Shown: positions 8,659 to 17,282 of the stretch, piece after piece
Numbering within the stretch: the stretch's first letter is position 1
Layout of the letters: each line of letters begins with the position of its first letter
The notes under the pieces: model-generated
The model's database searches: none
Seen by the model: only the letters and a program-made list of their open reading frames with translations
What the model was told of the DNA's origin: nothing
DNA from: Paracoccus aerius
GTDB taxonomy: Bacteria; Pseudomonadota; Alphaproteobacteria; Rhodobacterales; Rhodobacteraceae
Assembly: GCF_014656455.1 (NCBI RefSeq)
Contig: NZ_BNCL01000005.1
Coordinates: 180,654-244,653 of the forward strand
Length of the DNA: 64,000 bases
Direction: 5' to 3'
Made by a program: the position numbers and the translations under genes

Positions 8659-9972
8659 TTACTGGTTCTGCGCTTCGAATTCGGCGATCAGCGCGTTGCC
8701 GCGTTCGACCACGGAATCCAGCGCGCCTTGGGCGTCCTTGGAGCCGGACAGCAACTGCTCGAACTCCTCGTCGATGATGCCGCGGATCTGGACATAGTTG
8801 CCAAAGCGCAGCCCCTTCGAGTTCTCGGTCGGCTCGTTCAGCGTGATCTGCTTGATGCCGGTGTCCGCGCCGGGGTTTTCCGAATAGAAGGTGGCCATCT
8901 GGTCCATCGCCGCCTGGGTTATCGGCAGATAGCCCGAGAAGGACGCCCAGTCCGCCTGCACCTCGGGCGAGGACAGGTATTCGAAGAACTTCGCGACGCC
9001 TGCATATTCCTCGTCCGGCTTGCCCGACAGCACCCAGAGCGAGGCGCCTCCGATGATCGAGTTCTGCGGCGCGCCCTCGACGTCGTCGTAATAGGGCAGC
9101 ATCCCGTAGCCGACTTCAAAGTCCTTGGCGTTCGCGATCACGCCCGCGCGGCTGGCCGAGCTTGCCATGTACATGGCGCAGTCCTGGGAATAGAACATCG
9201 GCGCCGCGTTGTCGCCGCCCACCGGGCCGCCATACTTGAAGATGCCTTCGTCGGACAGGCGCTTCAGGTTTTCCCAATGCTTGACCTGGACCGGCCCGTT
9301 CAGCGTCAGGCGCGCGCTTGTGCCGCCAAAGCCGTTCTGCTCGGTGCCGATCGGCTGGTTGTGCCAGGCCGACAGGTTCTCGGTCTGGATCCAGCTGATC
9401 CACTGGGTCGTGAAACCGCAATTGGCCGCGCCGGATTCCTTGATCTTGGTGCTGAACTCTTCCAGTTCGGCCCAGGTCTTCGGCGGGGAGTTCGGGTCCA
9501 GGCCGGCCTTTTCGAACACGGTCTTGTTGTAATAGACGATCGGGGTCGAGCTGTTGAAGGGCAGCGACAGCATGTTGCCGTTGGTGTCCGTGTAATAGCC
9601 CACGACGGACGGCAGATAGGCTTGCGGATTGAAATCGGCGCCCTGTTCCTCCATCAGCTGGTGGACCGGGACGATGGCGCCCTCGGCGGCCATCATGGTG
9701 CCGGTCCCGACCTCGAAGACCTGCACGATGGCGGGCTGCTGCTGCGCACGGAAGGCGGCAATCGCGGCGGTCATGGTCTCGGGATAGGTGCCCTTGTAGG
9801 ACGGCACGACCGTGTATTCGTCCTGGCTGTCGTTGAAGCCCTTGGTGATTTCTTCCAGCTTCGCACCCAGCTCGCCGCCCATGGCGTGCCACCACTGGAT
9901 TTCGGTCTGCGCATTGGCCGCGGACAGCGACGCGATCAGCGCCACGGTGGACGCTGCGAAAAGTTTGTTCAT
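8659..9972 (-). CDS. ugpB: sn-glycerol-3-phosphate ABC transporter substrate-binding protein UgpB
   Basis: A 437-residue periplasmic binding protein with a clear signal peptide (MNKLFAASTVALIASLSAANAQ). Family features include EIQWWHAMGGELGAKLEEI, the substrate-region FNSSTPIVYYNKTVF and the PVTQAAMDQM-like segment near the C-terminus. It is the first gene of ugpBAEC. A Pho box lies 74-91 bp upstream, so the operon is probably induced by phosphate limitation through PhoB. Confidence 0.95.
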   Translation of the reverse strand: MNKLFAASTVALIASLSAANAQTEIQWWHAMGGELGAKLEEITKGFNDSQDEYTVVPSYKGTYPETMTAAIAAFRAQQQPAIVQVFEVGTGTMMAAEGAIVPVHQLMEEQGADFNPQAYLPSVVGYYTDTNGNMLSLPFNSSTPIVYYNKTVFEKAGLDPNSPPKTWAELEEFSTKIKESGAANCGFTTQWISWIQTENLSAWHNQPIGTEQNGFGGTSARLTLNGPVQVKHWENLKRLSDEGIFKYGGPVGGDNAAPMFYSQDCAMYMASSASRAGVIANAKDFEVGYGMLPYYDDVEGAPQNSIIGGASLWVLSGKPDEEYAGVAKFFEYLSSPEVQADWASFSGYLPITQAAMDQMATFYSENPGADTGIKQITLNEPTENSKGLRFGNYVQIRGIIDEEFEQLLSGSKDAQGALDSVVERGNALIAEFEAQNQ

Positions 9973-10045
9973 GATTTCCTCCCCTTATGGAGTTGCTGTT
10001 CGCGCCGGGCCTAACGGACCAAGGTGACGCGAACGCAACATCCGC

Positions 10046-10063
10046 ATGACAGGAAGGTGACAC
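10046..10063 (-). promoter_or_regulatory. Pho box upstream of ugpB
   Basis: Read on the minus strand: GTGTCAC-CTTC-CTGTCAT, two seven-base half-sites with an 11-bp period, closely matching the PhoB consensus CTGTCAT-N4-CTGTCAT. A further partial half-site GTGACGC (plus strand, 10024-10030) lies 22 bp closer to the gene, in the same helical phase. PhoB control of ugp is established in E. coli; here it is inferred from the motif and location. Confidence 0.75.
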
Positions 10064-10140
10064 CCTTTGACCACATGGTCAATCTTTCCAAGCCACCACC
10101 GGGAAAGAGAGATTTCATGCCGTTGCGTCAGGGTGCCGCT

Positions 10141-11124
10141 TCAAGCCCCGCGCAGGCGGGCCATCAGCGGGGCCACCGTCGCCTGCAAAAGCGGGTTGAT
10201 GATGTAATGGGCGATCGGGATCAGGATCATGCCCAGGACCAGCCCGAAGATGCCGTCGAAGAACGCCGTCACCAGCCAAGCGATCAGCCCCGGAGCCTGC
10301 GGAACGGCATGGGCCGCAGCCTCGGCCTGGTAGTGGATCCAGTCATAGGGACCGGCCCAGCCCATTTCGGCAAAGCCATGCAGCACGATCTGGCCGCCGA
10401 CCCAGATCATCGCCGCCGTGCCCACGACCGTGAGGGTCTTCATGAAGCCCGGCATCACCTTGACGATGCCGCGCCCCAGGGCCGAGGAGAAACCGTTCTT
10501 CCGCGTCGCCAGATGCACGCCCAGGTCGTCGGCCTTAACGATCAGCGCGACAAAGCCGTAAACCGCGACGGTGATCCCAACCGCCACGACGGCCAGGATC
10601 AGCGCCCGCATCCACAGCGTGTCCGTCGCAGGGATCGTGGACAGCGCGATGGTCATGATCTCGGCCGACAGGATGAAGTCGGTCTTGATGGCGCCTGCCA
10701 CGCGCGCTTCCTCCAACGCGGCGCCATCGCCTTCGGCGTGGGTATGCTTTTCGCTGTCATGGGTATCGCCATAGCCCAAGGCATGGGCGACCTTTTCGGC
10801 GCCTTCATAACACAGGTAAGCCCCGCCCAGCATCAGCAGCGGCGCGATCGCCCAGGGCGCGAATTGCGACAACAGCAGCGCCACGGGCAGCAGGATCACC
10901 AGCTTGTTGAACAGCGATCCCCGCGCGATCTTCCAGACGATGGGGATTTCGCGGCTGGCATCGAAGCCGTGGACGTATTTAGGGGTCACCGCCGCGTCGT
11001 CGATGACCGCGCCCGCGGCCTTGGCCCCGGCCTTTACGGCCTGTCCGGTCACATCGTCGATGGACGCTGCCGCGACCTTGGAAATGGATGCCACATCGTC
11101 CAGAAGTGCCAGAAGTCCGCTCAT
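10141..11124 (-). CDS. DUF808 family (YedI-like) membrane protein
   Basis: A 327-residue inner-membrane protein beginning MSGLLALLDDVASISKVAAASIDDV, the standard opening of DUF808, followed by KYVHGFDASREIPIVWKIARGSL and several hydrophobic segments. A His-rich stretch (KHTHAEGD) sits in a cytoplasmic loop near residue 125. No function is established for the family. It is a single gene, transcribed toward position 10141. Confidence 0.88.
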   Translation of the reverse strand: MSGLLALLDDVASISKVAAASIDDVTGQAVKAGAKAAGAVIDDAAVTPKYVHGFDASREIPIVWKIARGSLFNKLVILLPVALLLSQFAPWAIAPLLMLGGAYLCYEGAEKVAHALGYGDTHDSEKHTHAEGDGAALEEARVAGAIKTDFILSAEIMTIALSTIPATDTLWMRALILAVVAVGITVAVYGFVALIVKADDLGVHLATRKNGFSSALGRGIVKVMPGFMKTLTVVGTAAMIWVGGQIVLHGFAEMGWAGPYDWIHYQAEAAAHAVPQAPGLIAWLVTAFFDGIFGLVLGMILIPIAHYIINPLLQATVAPLMARLRGA

Positions 11125-11201
11125 CCATCCCTCGTCGGCTGTATCGTGCGCGGCCCGTCAGGCAGGCCGCGCCCAGTCAAACACCTGTCAGGCCAGTTGG
11201 T

Positions 11202-12164
11202 TCAATCCATGCTGACGTTGGCGTCGCGGACCACGGGCTCCCACTTGGCCATTTCGGCTGTCACATGTTCGCCCAGTTCGGCGGGGGTCGATGCGACGAC
11301 GGTGGCCGAAAACTCTCCCATCCGCTCGACGACGGCCGGATCGGCCATGGTGGCCTGGGCGGCGGCGGCAAGCGCCTCGATCACTTCGGGCGGCGTTCCG
11401 GCCGGGGCGAATAGGGCGTTCCAACTGTAGGTTTCATACCCCGGCAGGGTTTCCGCAATGGCGGGCACGTCGGGGAAGCTGGGCGCGCGTTCCGCCGTGG
11501 TCACGCCCAGGGCGCGCAGCTTGCCGCTGGAGATATGGCCCGAGGCCGAGGGCAGGTTGTCGAAGATGATCGGCACCTGGTTGCCCAGCACGTCGGTCAG
11601 CGCGGGACCGGATCCCTTGTAGGGAATGTGGTCGATCTCGACGTCCGCCATCGCCTTGAACAATTCGCCCGACAGGTGCAGCGGCGTGCCGTTGCCGGAC
11701 GAGGCATAGGCCAGCGGTTCGGCCTTGGCCAGGTCGATCAGTTCCTGCACGGTCTGGGCGGGCACGTCGGGATGGACCGCCAGCACGTTCGGCACCAGTA
11801 CCAAGAGCGACACCGGCGCGAAATCCGCCACCGGGTCATAAGGCTTCTGCTTCAGGATCAGCGGGTTCAGCGCATGGGTCGCCACCGTGCCCATCAGGAT
11901 CGTGTAGCCGTCGGGCTCGGCATTGGCGACCTGTTGCGCGCCAAGGCTGCCGCCCGCGCCGCCGACGTTCTGCACGACGATCTGCTGGCCCAGTTCCTGG
12001 CTCATCCGGTCGGCGACGATGCGGCCCACAACATCGGTTGAACCGCCTGCGGCGAAGGGGATGACCAGGGTGATCTGGCGTTCGGGAAACTCGGCGGCCG
12101 CAGCCCCGGCAAGGCCAAGGGCCAGGGCCGATCCCAGCAGGATCCTGCGGGTGATGGATGTCAT
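11202..12164 (-). CDS. tripartite tricarboxylate transporter substrate-binding protein (TctC-type, copy 1)
   Basis: A 320-residue secreted binding protein with signal peptide MTSITRRILLGSALALGLAGAAAAE and the TctC motifs FPERQITLVIPFAAGGSTD, VVQNVGGAGGSLGAQQVA and the HIPYKGSGPALTD ligand loop. It is the last gene of tctC-tctB-tctA-tctC, 23 bases after tctA. Its paralogue begins the same operon; the two differ in the ligand-binding loops (for example NLPSASGHISSGKLRAL here against QTTNTTQQIKGGTIKAY in the other), so they may bind different carboxylates. Confidence 0.9.
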   Translation of the reverse strand: MTSITRRILLGSALALGLAGAAAAEFPERQITLVIPFAAGGSTDVVGRIVADRMSQELGQQIVVQNVGGAGGSLGAQQVANAEPDGYTILMGTVATHALNPLILKQKPYDPVADFAPVSLLVLVPNVLAVHPDVPAQTVQELIDLAKAEPLAYASSGNGTPLHLSGELFKAMADVEIDHIPYKGSGPALTDVLGNQVPIIFDNLPSASGHISSGKLRALGVTTAERAPSFPDVPAIAETLPGYETYSWNALFAPAGTPPEVIEALAAAAQATMADPAVVERMGEFSATVVASTPAELGEHVTAEMAKWEPVVRDANVSMD

Positions 12165-12187
12165 GGTGATCTCCGTTCGTTGGGGTT

Positions 12188-13696
12188 TCAGGCGTCGCTT
12201 TCGGTGAAGACCTCGTCGCGGCGCTTGCGGATCTGGGGCAGGAAGACCAGCACCAGGATGGCCAGCGACAGCAGCAGCAGCGTGGCGCTGATCGGACGGG
12301 TGACAAAGGTGGTGGGATCGCCGCGCGACAGGATCATGGCCCGGCGCAGGTTCTCCTCGAGCAGGGGGCCAAGGACGAAGCCCAGCAGCAAGGGTGCGGG
12401 TTCGCAGCGCAGCTTGGACAGGACATAGCCAAGCAGGCCGAAGAAGGCGACCGCGAAAAGGTCGTAGGGGTTCGAGTTGACCGAATAGACCCCGATCGAA
12501 CACATCGCCATGATGATCGGGAACAGGACGTAGTATGGCACGGTCAGCAGCTTCACCCACAGCCCGATCAAGGGCAGGTTCAGCACCACCAGCATCAGGT
12601 TGCCGATCCACATGGACGCGATGATGCCCCAGAACAACTGCGGCTGCTCGCTGACCACGTTCGGCCCCGGCACGATCCCCTGGATGATCATCGCCCCGAT
12701 CATCAGCGCCATCACCGGGTTCGCGGGAATGCCCAGCGTCAGCAGCGGGATGAAGCTGGTCTGCGCGCCCGCGTTGTTGGCGCTTTCCGGCCCGGCGACA
12801 CCCGCAAGCGCCCCCTTGCCGAATTCTTCGGGGTTCTTCGAAACCTTCTTCTCGATCGTGTAGGACGCGAAGGATGCCAGGATCGCGCCCCCGCCCGGCA
12901 GGATCCCCAGCACCGACCCGATGCCGGTGCCGCGCAGGACGGGGCCGATCATCTGGCGGAACTCGTCCCGGTTCGGGAACAGGCGGGTGATGTTCCTGGT
13001 CATCACCTGCCGGTCGTGTTCGTCCTCCAGGTTGCGCAGGATTTCCGCGATGCCGAAGACGCCCACGGCCACGGCCACGAAGTTCAGCCCGTCGGCAAAC
13101 TGGTTCATGCCCATCGTGAAGCGCGGCGCGCCGGTATAGACATCGGTGCCGACCATGCCCAGCAACAGGCCCAGCACCACCATGGCAAGCGCCTTCAGAA
13201 CCGACCCGTGGGCAAGCGCCACCGACATCACCAGGCCCATGACCATCAGGCTGAAATATTCGGCCGCGCCGAACTTCAGCGCGATGGTGGTCAGGGGCGG
13301 CGCGAAGATCGCCACCAGGAAGGTCGCGACGCTGCCCGCGAAGAAGGACCCCAGGGCGGCGGTGGCAAGCGCCGTGCCCGCGCGGCCCTTGCGCGCCATC
13401 TGATAGCCGTCGATGGCGGTCACGGCGGAACTGCTTTCGCCCGGCATGTTGATCAGGATCGCCGTGGTGGACCCGCCGTACTGGGCGCCGTAATAGATCC
13501 CCGCCAGCATGATCAGCGACGACACGGGTTCAAGCTGGAAGGTGATGGGCAGCAGCATGGCGATGGTCGCCGTGGCGCCGATGCCGGGCAGCACGCCGAT
13601 CAGCGTGCCCAGCAGCACCCCGATCAGGCAGAACATCAGGTTGGCCAGCGACGACGCGACGCCGAAGCCCATCGCAAGGTTGGAAATCAGATCCAT
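12188..13696 (-). CDS. tctA: tripartite tricarboxylate transporter large membrane subunit TctA
   Basis: A 502-residue polytopic permease, MDLISNLAMGFGVASSLANLMFCLIGVLLGTLIGVLPGIGATATIA, with about twelve membrane segments and the TctA signature motifs (GVLPGIGATATIAMLLP, YGGSTTAILINMPGESSSAVTAIDG without breaks). It would use the ion gradient to import a tricarboxylate or similar acid delivered by the TctC proteins. The start at 13696 is family-consistent; 20 codons upstream in frame overlap tctB-side sequence. Confidence 0.93.
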   Translation of the reverse strand: MDLISNLAMGFGVASSLANLMFCLIGVLLGTLIGVLPGIGATATIAMLLPITFQLEPVSSLIMLAGIYYGAQYGGSTTAILINMPGESSSAVTAIDGYQMARKGRAGTALATAALGSFFAGSVATFLVAIFAPPLTTIALKFGAAEYFSLMVMGLVMSVALAHGSVLKALAMVVLGLLLGMVGTDVYTGAPRFTMGMNQFADGLNFVAVAVGVFGIAEILRNLEDEHDRQVMTRNITRLFPNRDEFRQMIGPVLRGTGIGSVLGILPGGGAILASFASYTIEKKVSKNPEEFGKGALAGVAGPESANNAGAQTSFIPLLTLGIPANPVMALMIGAMIIQGIVPGPNVVSEQPQLFWGIIASMWIGNLMLVVLNLPLIGLWVKLLTVPYYVLFPIIMAMCSIGVYSVNSNPYDLFAVAFFGLLGYVLSKLRCEPAPLLLGFVLGPLLEENLRRAMILSRGDPTTFVTRPISATLLLLSLAILVLVFLPQIRKRRDEVFTESDA

Positions 13697-13706
13697 CTGC
13701 GCGCCC

Positions 13707-14171
13707 TCAGATCGGCAGCCAGGGGCCGAAGCGCCGGAACGGCAGGCCCAGGCCATAGCTGAAGATCAGCGTGGACAGGATGGTGACGACGATCGCCAGG
13801 ATCAGCGCGGGCAGCGGGCGCATCCGCATCGAGGCCTGCGACGCGATCAGCGTGGTGATGAACAGCGCGGGGACGAAGCCCAGGCCGCGCACGGTCAGGC
13901 CGAAGAAGATCGGCGCGGGCAGGATGAACAGGATGCCCCGCCAGGCGAAGCGGCCGATGGGTTCGTCGTCCGGCCGCCCGAAGGCCTTGAACAGGATCAC
14001 CGCGCCCAGGATGAACAGAAGGCCGGACAGGACCATCGGGAAATATCCCGGTCCCATCCGCAACGACGTGCCCATGTCCAGGCCCAGCCCCTGCCAGGCG
14101 AAAAAGGCCGCGATGGCCATGAACAGCAGGCCCGCGGCGATATCCGTGCCGTCTTTCGGTTTCGTGGACAT
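13707..14171 (-). CDS. tctB: tripartite tricarboxylate transporter small membrane subunit TctB
   Basis: A 154-residue membrane protein with four hydrophobic segments and the TctB pattern (AAGLLFMAIAAFFAWQGL, RMGPGYFPMVLSGLLFILGAVIL). The RMGPGYFP stretch is characteristic of the family. It lies ten bases before tctA, and the pair is always found together. The start at 14171 (MSTKPKDG) is preferred over 14210. Confidence 0.92.
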   Translation of the reverse strand: MSTKPKDGTDIAAGLLFMAIAAFFAWQGLGLDMGTSLRMGPGYFPMVLSGLLFILGAVILFKAFGRPDDEPIGRFAWRGILFILPAPIFFGLTVRGLGFVPALFITTLIASQASMRMRPLPALILAIVVTILSTLIFSYGLGLPFRRFGPWLPI

Positions 14172-14193
14172 GGTTCCCCCGCATGTCAGGTGG

Positions 14194-14220
14194 ACCCGCC
14201 GCCAGGGCATGGCGGCGGGT
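14194..14220 (-). promoter_or_regulatory. intercistronic stem-loop between tctC (copy 2) and tctB
   Basis: Perfect 10-bp stem ACCCGCCGCC/GGCGGCGGGT with a 7-base loop, six bases past the tctC stop. No T-run follows, so it more likely protects the binding-protein mRNA than ends transcription. It mirrors the ugpB-ugpA arrangement. Confidence 0.65.
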
Positions 14221-14226
14221 GCTTGG

Positions 14227-15201
14227 TCAGTCGGCGTAGACGCCTGCGGCCTCGATCACCGGCTTCCAGCGGGCAATCTCGGATTCCAGCTTGGCCTTCA
14301 GCGCCTCGGGCGTGGCGTCCTCGGCCGGCGAGGGCGAGGTGCCGAGGTCTGCCATGGCCTTTGCCACGCCTTCGTCGGCAAGCGCCTTTTGCAGGGATTC
14401 CGACAAGCGCTGGTTCACCTCGGCCGGGGTGCCCTTGGGCGTGTAGATGCCGTGCCAGATGCCGAACTGCATCGTCTCGAGGCCGCTTTCGGTGGCGGTC
14501 GGCAGGTCGGGGAACAGCTCCAGCCTTTCCGGCGTGGTCACGGCATAGGCCTTGATGGTGCCGCCCTTGATCTGCTGGGTGGTGTTGGTGGTCTGGTCGC
14601 ACATGATGTCGACCTGCCCGCCCAGAAGATCGGTCATCGCGGGGCCGGTGCCCTTGTATGGGACGGTGACAAGCGGCGCTTCCAGGGCCTGCATCAGCAA
14701 CATCCCGCACAGGTGGCTTGCCGCGCCGATGCCCGCATTGGCCAGCGTCAGGCTGTCGGCGTTGGCCTTGACGTATTCGATGAAGGCCGAAAAGTCGGCG
14801 GGTTCGAAATCCTGCCGGGCGGTGACCACCATGGGGACCTCGGTGACGAGGCCCACATATTCGAAGGCGTCCAGCGTTTCGTATGGCAGGTTGCGATACA
14901 GCGTGTCGGATGTCGCCATGCCGATGTGATGCAGCAGCACCGTATAGCCATCGGCTTCAGCCTTGGCGACGTTGCCCGCGCCCAGCGTGCCGCCGGCGCC
15001 GCCGACGTTCTCGATCACGATCTGCTGGCCCAGGTCGGCCGACATCCGTTCGGCCACCAGGCGGGCCACGGTATCGGTGGGACCGCCGGCCGAAAACGGC
15101 ACCACCATCGTGATCTGGCGTTCGGGATAGCCCTGCGCGAAAGCAGGCGCAGACAGGATGGTGGCGGCCGCAAGGCCCGCCATCAGCTTCGTCAGTTTCA
15201 T
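14227..15201 (-). CDS. tripartite tricarboxylate transporter substrate-binding protein (TctC-type, copy 2)
   Basis: A 324-residue secreted binding protein: signal peptide MKLTKLMAGLAAATILSAPAFAQ, then YPERQITMVVPFSAGGPTDT, VIENVGGAGGTLGAGNVAKAEADGYT and TVPYKGTGPAMTDLLGGQ. It is the first gene of the operon, upstream of tctB and tctA, the usual place for TctC. The upstream 131 bp to macB hold its promoter; a CGGCGC-TTCGG-type hairpin lies there. The substrate cannot be read from the sequence. Confidence 0.92.
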   Translation of the reverse strand: MKLTKLMAGLAAATILSAPAFAQGYPERQITMVVPFSAGGPTDTVARLVAERMSADLGQQIVIENVGGAGGTLGAGNVAKAEADGYTVLLHHIGMATSDTLYRNLPYETLDAFEYVGLVTEVPMVVTARQDFEPADFSAFIEYVKANADSLTLANAGIGAASHLCGMLLMQALEAPLVTVPYKGTGPAMTDLLGGQVDIMCDQTTNTTQQIKGGTIKAYAVTTPERLELFPDLPTATESGLETMQFGIWHGIYTPKGTPAEVNQRLSESLQKALADEGVAKAMADLGTSPSPAEDATPEALKAKLESEIARWKPVIEAAGVYAD

Positions 15202-15332
15202 GTGTCCTCCCAGACTGCTGTGCGGCGCTTCGGGGCGCCGTCGTGCTGGAACAGACTTTGCGCAGCTTGTCCGGGGGACACAACGATTTTTTCAGCCGGT
15301 TTTCACGTCGCGTGCATTTCGACGCTGCGGCG

Positions 15333-17279
15333 TCACCCCCTGGACAGCGCAGCCACCGGGTCCATGCGCGAGGCATTGCGCGCCGGCAGGAAGCCGAAGG
15401 TGATTCCGATCAGGGTCGAACTGACCAGGGCCGCGATCATCGCCCAAGGCGACTGGATCATCGTGAAGCTGGTCGACAGGCGGTCGAACAGCAGGTTGAA
15501 GCCAAGCGCCGCGGCAATCCCCAGCAGGCCGCCGATCATGCAGACCAGCACGGCCTCGATCAGGAACTGCTGCAGGATGTCGCTGCGACGCGCGCCCACG
15601 GCCATGCGCAACCCGATTTCGGAGACCCGTTCCGTGACCGACACCAGCATGATGTTCATGACCCCGATCCCGCCCACCACCAGCGAGATCACCGCGATGG
15701 CAGAGATCAGCAGCGTCAGCGCCCCGGTCGTGCTGGTGATGGTCTGGCGGATCTGGTCGGTGTTGACGATGAAGAAGTCCTTGGTCCCGTGCCGCTGGGT
15801 CAGGAACTGGGTCACGGCATCCTCGGCCGCGGCCATGTCGGCGTCATCCGCGATCCGCAGCGTCAGGCTGGACAGCGTCGTGGTCCCCAGATAGCGCGCC
15901 TGAACGGTAGTATAGGGTGCGTAAAGCCGCAGCGTCTGGCTGGCGCCGGGCCCGCGCGAGGCGATCTCGGCCACGCCGATCACCCGCAGCATGGCATTGC
16001 CCGCATAGATCACCTGGCCCACGCCGCTGTCCGCGCGGCCCCCGAACAGGCTGTCGCGGGTGTTGGTGTCGATCACCACCTCTTGCGCCATGCGGCTGAC
16101 CGCGGATGCATCGAAGCTGCGCCCGGCAATGATCGTCGATCCGGTCACCGTGAAGTAATCGCCGCCGACGCCGCTGATCTGGGCATTGGCCTCGGCCGCG
16201 CCGAAGCGCACGGTGGCCGTGGTCGCGGTGCCGGGCGTCGCGGCCGCGACAAAGGGCAGGCGGCCAAGCGCCTCGGCGTCGGATGCGACCAGCGTCTTGA
16301 TGCGGCCCGACCGCATGTCGCCGAAGTCGCGGCCCGGAAAGACCTCCAGCGTATTGGTGCCCAGTGACGAGATATTGGCCAGCACCTGCTGGCGCGAGCC
16401 TTCGCCAAGCGCCACCACCGACACGACGGATGCGATACCGATGATGATGCCCAGCATGGTCAGGAAGCTGCGCAGCTTGTGGGCGCGCATCGAGACGACG
16501 GCCATCCGCAGCGCTTCCCAGAAGGCGCTGCCGGGCAGGGCGGGGGCGGGTTTCGCGGCGGGCGTGCGGGACGCCGGGGCAGGGGCGGGCTGGTTCCGGC
16601 GGTCGCCGATGATGCGGCCGTCGCTGATCTCGATGATGCGGCGGGCGCGGGCGGCGACCTTGGGGTCGTGAGTCACGACGATGATGGTGCGGCCGTCGGC
16701 GTTCAGCTCGTCCAGGATGGACAGCACCTCCTCGCCGCTGCGGCTGTCGAGCGCGCCGGTAGGCTCGTCCGCCAGGATCACGCTGGCGTCGTTCATCAGC
16801 GCGCGGGCGATGGAGACACGCTGCTGCTGGCCCCCCGACAGGGCCGAGGGCCGGTGCCCCAGCCGCGCGCCCATGCCCAGCCGGTCTAGCAGCCGCGCCG
16901 CCCGCGCCCGGCGATCCGATGCCGCCTCGCCGCGATAGACGGCCGGGATCTCGACATTGCCAAGGGCGGTCAGTTCCGGCAGCAGGTGGTATCGCTGGAA
17001 GATGAAGCCGAAGCGTTCGCGCCGCAGCGCGGCCAGTCGGGTGTTGTCGAAGCTGCCGATATCCTGGCCCGCAAAGCGGTAGGTGCCGGTGCTGGGGCGG
17101 TCCAGGCAGCCCAGGATGTTCATCAGCGTGGTCTTGCCCGAACCCGATGCGCCGATGATCGCCACATATTCGCCCGGCATGATCGCCAGGTCCACGTCGC
17201 GCAACACGGTCAGGCTGCCTTCGCCCTGGACATAGCTGCGCCCGATGCCCGCCAGTTGGATGATCGGCTGCCCGTCCAC
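15333..17279 (-). CDS. macB: MacB-type ABC exporter (fused ATPase and permease)
   Basis: A 648-residue MacB-like protein. The N-terminal ATPase has Walker A GASGSGKTTL near residue 41, signature LSGGQQQR and Walker B VILADEPTGALDSR. After a Pro/Ala-rich linker (about 230-255) comes a membrane helix, a large periplasmic domain and three C-terminal helices with the typical GGIGVMNIMLVSVTERVSEIGLRMAVGAR motif region. MacB works with MacA and an outer-membrane TolC to export peptides, siderophores or drugs. macA ends three bases upstream; no tolC is in the window. Confidence 0.92.
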   Translation of the reverse strand: MDGQPIIQLAGIGRSYVQGEGSLTVLRDVDLAIMPGEYVAIIGASGSGKTTLMNILGCLDRPSTGTYRFAGQDIGSFDNTRLAALRRERFGFIFQRYHLLPELTALGNVEIPAVYRGEAASDRRARAARLLDRLGMGARLGHRPSALSGGQQQRVSIARALMNDASVILADEPTGALDSRSGEEVLSILDELNADGRTIIVVTHDPKVAARARRIIEISDGRIIGDRRNQPAPAPASRTPAAKPAPALPGSAFWEALRMAVVSMRAHKLRSFLTMLGIIIGIASVVSVVALGEGSRQQVLANISSLGTNTLEVFPGRDFGDMRSGRIKTLVASDAEALGRLPFVAAATPGTATTATVRFGAAEANAQISGVGGDYFTVTGSTIIAGRSFDASAVSRMAQEVVIDTNTRDSLFGGRADSGVGQVIYAGNAMLRVIGVAEIASRGPGASQTLRLYAPYTTVQARYLGTTTLSSLTLRIADDADMAAAEDAVTQFLTQRHGTKDFFIVNTDQIRQTITSTTGALTLLISAIAVISLVVGGIGVMNIMLVSVTERVSEIGLRMAVGARRSDILQQFLIEAVLVCMIGGLLGIAAALGFNLLFDRLSTSFTMIQSPWAMIAALVSSTLIGITFGFLPARNASRMDPVAALSRG

Positions 17280-17282
17280 GGA

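Noticed and set aside
12165..12611. N-terminal extension of the first TctC protein
   Set aside because: The extension is a shadow of tctA and would bury the signal peptide starting at 12164.
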